A stretch of DNA of 64,000 bases from Microbacterium sp. SORGH_AS_0862. Its GTDB lineage: Bacteria > Actinomycetota > Actinomycetes > Actinomycetales > Microbacteriaceae. Where the stretch lies: assembly GCF_030818795.1 (NCBI RefSeq), contig NZ_JAUTAY010000001.1, forward strand, positions 1,798,001 to 1,862,000, read 5' to 3'. Below, piece after piece: positions 25,092-33,200 of this stretch; position 1 is the first letter of the stretch, and every line of letters begins with the position of its first letter. Under the pieces are notes generated by a model. The model saw nothing but the letters and a program-made list of their open reading frames with translations. It ran no database searches and was not told the DNA's origin. Made by a program: the position numbers and the translations under genes.

Positions 25092-25697
25092 CTAACCGCG
25101 CAACCCGCGGGTGAGCTCGCGCGCCGCCGCATCCATCGCCTCGATGAAGGCGTCGACTGTGGATGCGGAGAGCTGGCCGCCGCGTGCGACGTGCGTGCGC
25201 ATGTCGGCCCGCACCTGCGTGCGGAAGTCGGTGACCGCCGCCTCTGCGCGCCGCAGCTGCTCGCGTGCCGCGCTGCGCTCGTCGTCTTCACGGGGCCGGG
25301 CGGGAGCATCCCGCTCCGCCTTGGATGCGGCGGCGAGGTCGGCGCGCAGGCTCCGCATCGCCTCACGCACGCTGCCGCGCACCTCCTGGGCGATGAGCCG
25401 CACGGAGTCGGCGAGGTCGGATTGGATGCCCTCGAGCTCGCCCCGGCGGGCTGCGACCTCGGCGCGCCCCGCATCCGTGAGGGCGTAGACCGTCTTGCGG
25501 CCGTCGACCGTCTTGGTGACCAGGCCCTCCTCCTCCAGCTTCGCGAGGCGGGGATAGATCGTGCCGGCGCTCGGCGTGTAGGTGCCGCCCGTGCGGTCGG
25601 CGAGCGCCTGCATGAGGTCGTAGCCGTGACGCGGTGACTCGTCGAGGAGGCTCAGCAGGTACAGACGCAGGTCGCCGTGCGAGAAGACCGGGGCCAT
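25092..25697 (-). CDS. PadR-family regulator paired with DUF4097 protein
   Basis: This 201-residue protein has a winged helix (LRLYLLSLLDESPRHGYDLMQAL, then GTIYPRLAKLEEEGLVTKTVDGRKTVYALTDAG) and a long charged helical C-terminal half rich in Arg/Glu/Ala that should form the dimer. The ATG at 25697 overlaps the stop of the upstream DUF4097 gene (TGATG), so the two are translationally coupled. The likely target is the 14-bp inverted repeat ahead of the operon at 26548-26591. PadR plus DUF4097 is a common pairing in actinobacteria. Confidence 0.92.
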   Translation of the reverse strand: MAPVFSHGDLRLYLLSLLDESPRHGYDLMQALADRTGGTYTPSAGTIYPRLAKLEEEGLVTKTVDGRKTVYALTDAGRAEVAARRGELEGIQSDLADSVRLIAQEVRGSVREAMRSLRADLAAASKAERDAPARPREDDERSAAREQLRRAEAAVTDFRTQVRADMRTHVARGGQLSASTVDAFIEAMDAAARELTRGLRG

Positions 25698-26530
25698 CAC
25701 TGCTCGTCCTCCGCGACCGGGCGGCGCAGGACCGTGATGTCGCCCGAGACCGAGTTCGCTCGCACGTCGACGAAGCTGCCGCTGAGCTCGCCGATCGAGC
25801 CGGAGTAGTTCGTGGTCGGTCCGTTGCCGCGTCCGGAGTGCGGCACCCCGTCGATCTGCACGCGGCCGCTGACGCTGCGCACCACGTAGTTGGCGGGCAG
25901 TCCCGCATCCAGGCGGATGGTGGTGTTGCCGGCGACGGTGTTCAGCCCGATCTGGTGCACCGGGCCGATCGCGTCGATCATCATGCTGCCGGACACCGTG
26001 TCGACCGTTGCCTTCGTGATGCGGCCCGTCGCGGTCACGTCGCCGGACACGCTGTTCGCGTTCAGTGCGCCGTCGAGTCCGCGGCTCTGGACGTCGCCCG
26101 AGACCGCGTTGACGGTGAGGTCGCCGCTCAGCCCGTCTACGATCACGTCGCCTGAGACCGTGTTGACGCGCGCATCGGCGGCGAGGCCGGAGACCAGGGC
26201 GCTCGCGTTCACGACGCCGAGGGTGAGTGCGATGTCCGCGGGGACCGCGACGCTGATCTCGGCCTTGGGCCCCCCGGAGCCGAAGTTGCGGAACACCTCG
26301 AGGAAGTTGTCCCAGCGCAGCTGCGGGTGATCGATCTCGATGCGGCCGTCTTCGGCGGAGATGCGCAGATCCTTGGTGGTCACGGCGTGCACCTCGATGC
26401 GCACGCCGGGCTCGTCGTGCGCGACGATGTCGATCTCACCGCCCACCAGGCCCACCTTCAGGTGCGTGATGTCGTCCACGTCGATCACGCGCGTCTCGCC
26501 GGGGTGGATGAGCCACTTTTCCGGTGCCAT
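25697..26530 (-). CDS. DUF4097-domain beta-helix protein
   Basis: This 277-residue protein consists mostly of short beta repeats with the recurring NTVSGDV/NSVSGDV/TVSGS pattern (about residues 110-270), the right-handed beta-helix form of DUF4097 'putative adhesin' proteins. No signal peptide or membrane helix is present, so it is predicted to be cytoplasmic unless exported with a partner. It is the first gene of the two-gene operon with the PadR regulator; the gene start is ATG 26530, preceded by GAGGAGA. The function of this family with PadR is unknown, although cell-envelope stress roles have been suggested for some relatives. Confidence 0.88.
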   Translation of the reverse strand: MAPEKWLIHPGETRVIDVDDITHLKVGLVGGEIDIVAHDEPGVRIEVHAVTTKDLRISAEDGRIEIDHPQLRWDNFLEVFRNFGSGGPKAEISVAVPADIALTLGVVNASALVSGLAADARVNTVSGDVIVDGLSGDLTVNAVSGDVQSRGLDGALNANSVSGDVTATGRITKATVDTVSGSMMIDAIGPVHQIGLNTVAGNTTIRLDAGLPANYVVRSVSGRVQIDGVPHSGRGNGPTTNYSGSIGELSGSFVDVRANSVSGDITVLRRPVAEDEQ

Positions 26531-26547
26531 GTCGGTTCTCCTCGTCT

Positions 26548-26591
26548 ATCGAGATATATCGCGTTGCGAAGATAACACGATATATCTCGAT
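26548..26591. promoter_or_regulatory. 14-bp inverted repeat operator of the DUF4097-padR operon
   Basis: ATCGAGATATATCG at 26548-26561 and its exact complement CGATATATCTCGAT at 26578-26591 flank a 16-base spacer, 18 bases upstream of the DUF4097 start codon. Each arm contains an internal ATATAT, which may supply -10-like sequence. The AT-rich patch contrasts with its surroundings. The PadR protein of the same operon is the obvious candidate ligand. Confidence 0.72.
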
Positions 26592-26600
26592 TCGGAAGAC

Positions 26601-26733
26601 CCGAACTCCTGCACATCGGCCGAACCGGCCTCTCGGCCGCGCTGCCGGGGGGAGTTTGCAGGAGTTCGGACCCGCGGCCGGAAGGGGATCCGGCCTCTCG
26701 CCGTCGCTTCCGCAGGAAGTCTGCAGGAGTTCA
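26601..26733. repeat. Cluster of three GAACTCCTGCA elements
   Basis: One copy in the forward orientation, CCGAACTCCTGCA (26601-26613), faces two inverted copies, TGCAGGAGTTCGG at 26657-26669 and TGCAGGAGTTC at 26722-26732. The same arm sequence forms the 16-bp inverted repeat at 8620-8688. The first pair would fold into a long hairpin; the extra copy looks like a partial duplication. The cluster fills the gap between the DUF4097 promoter and the 3' end of the methyltransferase gene. Confidence 0.72.
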
Positions 26734-26772
26734 GGCCGCGGGCGGGCCGCGCCTCGGGGAGGCCGTCGAGGA

Positions 26773-27636
26773 TCAGGCGGGCTTGGTGGCGCGGATCGTG
26801 TAGGTGAGCGGCATGACACGGGCGAACCGGCCGGTCAGCACCCACTCGCCGTCGGTGACGCGGTGCGTCATCCGGCCGGGCAGCGCCTCCCACGGCACGC
26901 TGTCGTGCTCGACGAGCGCGTCGATGCGCAGGCCCGCATCCAGCAGCGCGGTCACGATCTCGCCCAGGGCGTGGTTCCACTCGTACGTCTTGGTCGCCGT
27001 CAGCGGACGCGTCGTCGGCACGTAGGTGGAGTCGTCGTCCCACTCGAGCGGCTCGGTGGGCTCGAAGTAGGAGAAGCGGAGGTGGATGTCGTCCTCGAGC
27101 GTCTCGTTGACCGACCACAGGATGGGGTGCCCCTCGCGGATGAACAACGACCCGCCCGGGGCGAGCAACGTCGCGACGACCCGCGCCCACTCATCGACCC
27201 GCGGGAGCCAGCACAGCGCGCCGATGCCGGTGTAGACGAGGTCGAAGGATGCGGGCTGCAGCACCGATGCCGCATCCCTCACGTCGGAGTGCACGAAGTC
27301 GACGTCGTCGCCGGACTCGGCGACGAGCCTTCGGGCCTCGGCGATCGCGGTCTCGGAGAAATCCAGCCCGGTGACGCGCGCACCGAGGCGCGCGAGGGAG
27401 AGCGTGTCGGTGCCGATATGGCACTGCAGGTGCACCGCACGACTACCCCGGATGTCGCCGAGCAGCCTCAGATCGAAGCGGACGACGTCGGAGAGGGCCT
27501 CATGATCGTCGATGAAGCGTTCGATCCCGTATCCCGATCCGTCGCGGGCGGCGTGGAGCTCGGCGCGCTCGTTCCAGTTGGCGCGGTTCGCCTCGACGAA
27601 CGGGGTGGGATCGATGTGCTCGCGCGCGGAGACCAT
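26773..27636 (-). CDS. Class I SAM-dependent methyltransferase
   Basis: This 287-residue protein has a Rossmann-type methyltransferase core: motif I VHLQCHIGTDTLSLARLGARVTGLDFSETAI, with the acidic end of strand 2 at D, then VDFVHSDVRD, and motif IV SFDLVYTGIGALCWLPRV. The C-terminal part has the ECF/aromatic-rich segment FSYFEPTEPLEWDDDSTYVPTTRPLTATKTYEWNH seen in a widespread group of uncharacterised bacterial methyltransferases. Its substrate is unknown. The start ATG 27636 is clear. It ends near the repeat cluster and begins next to a strong terminator. Confidence 0.9.
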   Translation of the reverse strand: MVSAREHIDPTPFVEANRANWNERAELHAARDGSGYGIERFIDDHEALSDVVRFDLRLLGDIRGSRAVHLQCHIGTDTLSLARLGARVTGLDFSETAIAEARRLVAESGDDVDFVHSDVRDAASVLQPASFDLVYTGIGALCWLPRVDEWARVVATLLAPGGSLFIREGHPILWSVNETLEDDIHLRFSYFEPTEPLEWDDDSTYVPTTRPLTATKTYEWNHALGEIVTALLDAGLRIDALVEHDSVPWEALPGRMTHRVTDGEWVLTGRFARVMPLTYTIRATKPA

Positions 27637-27666
27637 GCGCTCACGCTACTCGCGGACGGGCGGACA

Positions 27667-27707
27667 CGAAAAAGGGGCACCCGTCGGCGACGGATGCCCC
27701 TTTTTCG
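27667..27707. terminator. Strong bidirectional rho-independent terminator
   Basis: A 19-bp stem with one mismatch (27667-27685 and 27689-27707) has a 3-base GGC loop, with A5 on the left arm and T5 on the right arm. On the leftward strand it would end transcription of the small membrane-protein gene and prevent readthrough into the methyltransferase. This is the only hairpin in the window with classical A/T tails. Confidence 0.88.
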
Positions 27708-27712
27708 AGGTG

Positions 27713-27877
27713 TCAGACCTTGCTGCCGCCTCGAATGACTCGGAGCAGGAATGCGATCAGCGCGATGACGCCGACGATGAGGGCCACCCACAGCAGCCAG
27801 TTCAGCGCTGTGTTGAGGCCTCCGACGATCGCCAGCACGATGGCGACGACGATGATGATGAGCAGTGCGATGTTCAT
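27713..27877 (-). CDS. Small 54-aa membrane protein
   Basis: The protein MNIALLIIIVVAIVLAIVGG...RGGSKV contains two closely spaced hydrophobic helices separated by a short LNTALNW turn and ends in a basic tail. The ATG 27877 follows GAGGAGA. Its stop lies 6 bases from a strong terminator, which supports a real, separately transcribed gene. Similar short hydrophobic proteins are common in Microbacteriaceae; the function is unknown. Confidence 0.8.
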   Translation of the reverse strand: MNIALLIIIVVAIVLAIVGGLNTALNWLLWVALIVGVIALIAFLLRVIRGGSKV

Positions 27878-28106
27878 CTGGACTCTCCTCGTTCTCGCCG
27901 GGACGCCGCGCGACCCGGATGCCTCGTGGGCACATGCCAACATTCCCACTGCGCACTCACAGCGTCAGAGGGGTTGACGCTCCGAAGCGCCCGGTGCTAG
28001 TCGCGTAAGCGCGCGTCCTCTCACATGTCAAGCCCGCAGATGCACGGAGGCGGAGCGCTCTAGCGTCGGGGGAACGCTTCGCGGACGCGGGGCGGGAGAG
28101 GGCGAC

Positions 28107-28376
28107 ATGCCGGGTGGACGCGGGGCGAACAGCCTGAAGGATCCGAAGCTGTACGAGGAGTTGCGCGACGAGGGCGCCTCGAAGGAGAAGGCCGCGCGCA
28201 TCTCCAACGCGGCGGCGCGCGACGGCCGTTCGGCCGTCGGCCGGCGCGGGGGGCGCTCCGGCGACTACGAGGACTGGACGGTCCCGGAACTGCGGAAGCG
28301 GGCGAAAGAACTCGGTCTCACCGGCTACTCCGGTAAGCGCAAGGCGGAGCTGATCTCGGCTCTGCGCAACCACTGA
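28107..28376 (+). CDS. DUF7218 / Rho-N (SAP-like) domain protein
   Basis: This 89-residue protein joins a DUF7218-like N-terminal part (ANSLKDPKLYEELRDEGASKEKAARISNAAAR) to a C-terminal helix-extended-helix of the Rho-N/SAP type (WTVPELRKRAKELGLTGYSGKRKAELISALR), a DNA- or RNA-binding module. It is followed at 1 base by a topoisomerase IB gene, so the pair is co-transcribed and the SAP-like protein may act on the same DNA substrate. That functional link is inferred from the operon only. Confidence 0.85.
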   Translation: MPGGRGANSLKDPKLYEELRDEGASKEKAARISNAAARDGRSAVGRRGGRSGDYEDWTVPELRKRAKELGLTGYSGKRKAELISALRNH

Positions 28377-28377
28377 C

Positions 28378-29340
28378 GTGGCGCGACTGACCCGGGTCGA
28401 TCCCGGATCGGATGCGGGGATCTCCCGCACGCGCAGCGGCACAGGGTTCAGCTACACGCGGCCCGACGGCACGAAGGTCACGACCGCGGAGCGTGCCCGC
28501 ATCGAGGCCCTCGTGATCCCGCCGGCATGGCAGGACGTCTGGATCTGCGCGAAGGACAACGGTCACATCCAGGCGGTCGGCACCGACGACGCCGGTCGGA
28601 GGCAGTACCTCTATCACCCCGACTGGTCAGCCAAGCGGGACAAGGGCAAGTACGCCCGTGCTCTCGCCCTCGCGGAGTCGTTGCCGCGCGCCCGCGGCCG
28701 GGTGACGGCGGCGCTGCGGCGAGCGGACGACTCGCGCGAGGCCGTGCTCGCCGCCGCGTTCCGGATGCTGGATGCGGGCGCCATCCGGATCGGCTCCACG
28801 AAGTACCTGCGTCGCGGCGGAGGGCGGGGCCTGACGACCCTGCAGCGCCGCGACGTCCGCGTCGAGGCCGGGGTGATCGAACTCGACTTCCCCGCGAAGA
28901 GCGGGGTACGCGCCCGCATCCGCATCGAAGACGAGGACCTGGCCGTCGTTCTCGAGCAGCTGACGGCGGGTCGCCCGCGCTCGCCGCTGCTCGCCTACCG
29001 CCGGGGCCGACGGCGCGTGGCTCTGACGCCGGGCGAGGTGAACGCCTACATCCGCGTGCTCACAGGCGGCGACTTCACCGCGAAGGACTTCCGGACGCTG
29101 CGCGGCACCGTCATGGCGGCGGAGAGCCTCGCGCGCCTCGGGCACGTGGAGACGAAGAAGGCGCGCAAGCTGGCGGAGCGCGACGCCGTGAAGGCCACGG
29201 CCGCGGTGCTGTGCAACACGCCGTCCGTCGCGCGCAGCAGCTACATCGATCCGCGCGTCTGGCGGGCCTACGCCAAGGGCCGGCTGCTGGAGTCGGGTGT
29301 TTCGCCGGAGACCGCGATCCGCCGTCTCGTCGAAGGCTGA
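28378..29340 (+). CDS. DNA topoisomerase IB
   Basis: This 320-residue enzyme is a poxvirus-like type IB topoisomerase, which relaxes both positive and negative supercoils without ATP. The N-terminal domain has SGTGFSYTRPDGTKVT and IPPAWQDVWICAKDNGHIQAVGTD. The catalytic domain has YLRRGGGRGLTTLQRRDV, FTAKDFRTLRGT (about 233-244) and the active tyrosine in RSSYIDPRV (Y289). The start is GTG 28378. It follows the SAP-like gene by one base. Bacterial TopIB is sporadic and often acquired; its length here is normal. Confidence 0.95.
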   Translation: MARLTRVDPGSDAGISRTRSGTGFSYTRPDGTKVTTAERARIEALVIPPAWQDVWICAKDNGHIQAVGTDDAGRRQYLYHPDWSAKRDKGKYARALALAESLPRARGRVTAALRRADDSREAVLAAAFRMLDAGAIRIGSTKYLRRGGGRGLTTLQRRDVRVEAGVIELDFPAKSGVRARIRIEDEDLAVVLEQLTAGRPRSPLLAYRRGRRRVALTPGEVNAYIRVLTGGDFTAKDFRTLRGTVMAAESLARLGHVETKKARKLAERDAVKATAAVLCNTPSVARSSYIDPRVWRAYAKGRLLESGVSPETAIRRLVEG

Positions 29341-29416
29341 ACGCCGGAGACGAGTGACGAACCACGCGCAGACGGATGTCGGAAGGAGACGTCCGCGGCG
29401 GGGGTAGCGTTGCCCC

Positions 29417-29791
29417 GTGGCAGCAGGCTTCTCGTGGCGGCATCTGGGGCTGATCGTCCTCGGCGGCGCGATCGGCACCGCCGCACGAGCCGGGCTTCTG
29501 CTCGTCGACGCCCCGGCGTGGCACCCGGTCGCGGTGCCCGTCATCAACGTCACGGGGGCGTTCGCGCTGGGACTGCTGACGGCGGTGCTCACCCGCCGCG
29601 CCGAGACCGCGCGCTCCCGAGATCTGCGTCAGCTGCTCGGCACCGGCGTGCTCGGCGGGTACACGACCTACAGCACGTTCGCGGTGCAGGCGGTCGAGGG
29701 GACGGCCGTGGTCCTCACCCTCGCCACCGCGGCCGTGGGGCTCGCCGCTGCCTGGGCCGGCCTCGCCCTCGGGCGGAGGGGGGACGCGTGA
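29417..29791 (+). CDS. crcB: Fluoride channel subunit CrcB 1
   Basis: This 124-residue, four-helix membrane protein exports fluoride as one half of a Fluc channel. Marks are GGAIGTAARAG, the pore segment INVTGAFALGLLT (with the conserved Asn) and the GTGVLGGYTTYSTFAVQ Phe/Thr-box. The start is GTG 29417. It overlaps the second crcB by GTGA. Paired crcB genes usually encode heterodimers with opposite membrane orientation. I looked for a fluoride riboswitch in the 76-base leader and found none. Confidence 0.94.
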   Translation: MAAGFSWRHLGLIVLGGAIGTAARAGLLLVDAPAWHPVAVPVINVTGAFALGLLTAVLTRRAETARSRDLRQLLGTGVLGGYTTYSTFAVQAVEGTAVVLTLATAAVGLAAAWAGLALGRRGDA

Positions 29792-30159
29792 CGCCGCTCC
29801 TCTTCCTCGTCGTCGCCCTCGCAGGCGGCGTCGGCGCGGGTGCGCGCTACGTCGTCGACCTCGCCGTCACCGCGCTCGTGGGCGCCCGCTTCCCGTGGGG
29901 CACGCTCGTCATCAACGTGACCGGATCGTTCGCGCTGGGTCTGCTGACGGGTGCGGTCTCGGATGCGGCGCTGCTCGCGGTGATCGGTACGGGACTCCTC
30001 GGCGGTTTCACGACCTTCAGCTCGGTGGCCGCGGTCAGCGCCGTCATGGCGACCGACCGGCGCGGATGGGCGGCCGCGACCAACACGGTCGGAACGCTTG
30101 TCCTCGCGCTCGGCGCCGCAGCCCTCGGCCTTGTGGTCGGCGGGCTGGTCACCCGGTAG
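29788..30159 (+). CDS. crcB: Fluoride channel subunit CrcB 2
   Basis: This 123-residue, four-helix membrane protein is the second Fluc subunit. It shows GVGAGARYVVDL, VINVTGSFALGLLTG and GTGLLGGFTTFSSVAAVS. GTG 29788 overlaps the stop of the first crcB, so both subunits are made together. Arg/Lys distribution differs from the first subunit, as expected for oppositely oriented partners. Confidence 0.94.
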   Translation: MTPLLFLVVALAGGVGAGARYVVDLAVTALVGARFPWGTLVINVTGSFALGLLTGAVSDAALLAVIGTGLLGGFTTFSSVAAVSAVMATDRRGWAAATNTVGTLVLALGAAALGLVVGGLVTR

Positions 30160-30205
30160 CGGGATATGCCCGGCGACGGTCCGAGAGCGCGTGAGATACT
30201 GAGCC

Positions 30206-30223
30206 CGATACAACCGTGTATCG
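30206..30223. promoter_or_regulatory. Operator-like palindrome ahead of the RND exporter
   Basis: CGATACA-ACCG-TGTATCG is a perfect 7-bp inverted repeat with a 4-base centre, about 50 bases before the exporter start. The form GATACA-N4-TGTATC resembles operators of TetR-type repressors. No regulator gene is adjacent, so the partner would be elsewhere. Confidence 0.5.
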
Positions 30224-30274
30224 TGCCTCCTCGCCGCTGCACCTTCTCGAGTCGGCCGTCCTGAAAGCGCTCCC

Positions 30275-33200
30275 GTGTCCCATCTGGCAGTCCTCAGCCT
30301 GAAGAACCGCGCCCTCATCGCGCTCATCACGATCGTCGCGGCGATCTTCGGCTCGCTCGCCCTCACGAGCCTCAAGCAGGAGCTCATCCCCTCGGTGGAG
30401 TTTCCGCAGCTGTCGATCCTGTCGACCTACCCCGGCGCTTCGCCCGAGGTCGTCTCCAACGACGTCTCGACTCCGATCGAGACGGCGATCCAGGGCGTGC
30501 CGGGCCTCGAGTCCACGACCGCGACGAGCACGACCAACGCCTCGATCGTGCGCGCCTCGTTCACCTACGGGACCAACCTCGCCACCGCCGAGCAGAAGAT
30601 CAGCCTCGCTATCGGGCGTATCAAGGACCAGCTGCCGACCGGTGTCGAGCCCAACGTCATCTCCGTGTCGATCGACGACCTGCCCGTCATCCAGCTGGCC
30701 GTCACGGGCTACAGCGACGAGCAGGCGATCCAGGACAAGCTCGAATCCGCCGTGATCCCCGAGATCCAGGATGTCGCCGGCGTCAATGCCGCGCAGATCG
30801 TCGGCGGCGTCGGCAAGCGTGTGGTCATCACCCCGGATGCGGCGAAGCTGGCGGCATCCGGCTTCACGCAGCAGGCGATCACCGACGCCCTCGACAAGAA
30901 CGGCGTGCTCTTCCCGGGCGGCGCCATCACCGAGGGCGATCAGACCCTGACGGTGCAGACCGGCGCCAAGCTCACCTCGGTCGACGAGCTCGCGGCGCTC
31001 CCGCTCGTCCCGACGGATGCGGCGCAGTTCGGCGCGGGCACCGTGACGATCGGCCAGGTCACGACGGTCGCCGAGGCGGCCGACCCCGTCACCTCGCTCT
31101 CCCGGGTCAACGGGGAGCCGGCTCTGACGATCGCCGTCACCAAGCTTCCGGCGGCGAACACGGTCGACGTCTCCCGCGCGGTCACCGACGCGCTGCCTCA
31201 GCTCAGCGATGCGCTCGGCGGCGACGCCCAGTTCTCCGTGGTCTTCGATCAGGCGCCCTACATCGAGCAGTCGATCGAGGCGCTGGCGCAGGAGGGTCTG
31301 CTCGGGCTCGTCTTCGCCGTCCTCGTCATCCTGATCTTCCTGCTGTCGGTGCGCGCGACGATCGTCACCGCGATCTCGATCCCGACGAGCGTGCTGATCA
31401 CCTTTATCGGCATCCAGGCGTTCGGCTACTCGCTCAACATCCTGACCCTCGGCGCCCTGACCATCGCGATCGGCCGCGTCGTCGACGACTCGATCGTCGT
31501 CATCGAGAACATCCGCCGCCACTACGTCGGCGAGGCCGACAAACGCGCCTCGATCCTGCTCGCCGTGCGCGAGGTGGCTGCGGCGGTGACCGCATCCACG
31601 ATCACGACCGTCGCGGTCTTCCTGCCGATCGCCTTCGTGGGAGACCTCACGGGTGAGCTGTTCCGTCCCTTCGCGTTGACGGTCACCCTCGCGATGGTCG
31701 CATCGCTGTTCGTGTCGCTGACGATCGTGCCCGTGCTCGCGTACTGGTTCCTGAAGCCCGGCAAGCCGGTGCAGGGCCCCGACGGCGAGAGCATCGACCC
31801 GGAGGACCCGGCCGCGCCGCCCTCGCGCCTGCAGAAGGCCTACCTCCCGGTGCTCTCGTGGACGCTCAAGCACTCGTGGGTGACGCTCGGGCTCGCCCTG
31901 CTCGTCCTGGTCGGCACCGGCGCGCTCGCCCCGCTGATGAAGACCAACTTCCTCGGCGACTCCGGTCAGAACACGCTGACCATCACGCAGACCCTGGGTC
32001 CGGCCGCGAGTCTCGACGCGGAGGATGCCGCCGCATCCCGCGTGGAGGAGACCCTCAAGGGCGTCGACGGCATCGAGACCGTGCAGGTCTCGATCGGCTC
32101 GAGCGGCTCCGCCGTGCGCGACGCGTTCTCCGGCGGCAGCGGTGGCATCACCTACTCCATCACGACGGATGCGGGAGCCGATCAGCTCGCCCTCCGGGAC
32201 CGCGTGCAGTCCGCTCTCGCCGATCTCGACGACGTGGGCACCATCGCGCTCGCCTCCTCCGGCGGCGGGTTCGGCTCGAGCGACATCGAGATCGACGTGA
32301 CCGCGCCCGACCAGCAGACTCTGCAGGAGGCGACGGATGCGGTGCAATCGGGCCTCGAGGGCAAGGACGGCATCTCGCAGGTCACGAGCAACCTCTCCGC
32401 GTCGCTGCCCTACATCGCCGTGACGGTGGATCGGGATGCCGCCGCAGCCCGCGGCCTGTCCGAGGTCGCAGTCGGCGGGCTCGTCTCCGGCACCATGCAG
32501 CCGCGCCAGGTCGGCTCGGTGGAGATCGACGGCACCTCGCTGACGGTGTACCTCGCCGCGTCCCAGGTCCCGGTGACGATCGACGATCTGCGGGCACTCA
32601 CCGTCCCGAGCGTCGGTGGCGTGGTGCGACTCGACGAGATCGCGACGGTCGAGCAGAGCCAGGGGCCCACCTCGATCACGACCGAGCGTGGTCAGCGCAC
32701 CGCCACGGTCACCGTCACCCCGTCGGGCGACGACCTGACCTCGGCGAACGCGACCGTCAACAAGGCGCTCGCCGACGTGTCGCTGCCGACGGGGGCCGAC
32801 GCCTCGCTCGGCGGCGTCGTCACCCAGCAGAGCGACGCGTTCACCCAGCTGGGCCTCGCGATGCTCGCGGCCATCCTGATCGTCTACATCGTCATGGTCG
32901 CGACCTTCAAGTCGCTGCGTCAGCCGCTGCTGCTGCTGGTCTCCGTGCCGTTCGCGGCGACCGGCGCCATCCTGTTGCAGATCACGACCGGGGTGCCGCT
33001 GGGAGTGGCCTCGCTCATCGGTGTGCTGATGCTCATCGGCATCGTGGTGACGAATGCGATCGTGCTCGTCGACCTGGTCAACCAGTATCGCGAGAAGGGG
33101 CTGAACGCCCACGACGCCACGGTCGCGGGCGGCTCGCGCAGACTCCGTCCGATCCTGATGACGGCGGCGGCGACGATCTTCGCGCTCACACCGATGGCGT

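Noticed and set aside
27974..28031. Possible -35/-10 promoters (TTGACG and the reverse TTGACA) in the 27.9-28.1 kb gap
   Set aside because: Good -35 hexamers exist on both strands, but no acceptable -10 at normal spacing was found; too weak to annotate.
29341..29416. Fluoride riboswitch before crcB
   Set aside because: The 76-base leader has no match to the conserved crcB-motif segments.
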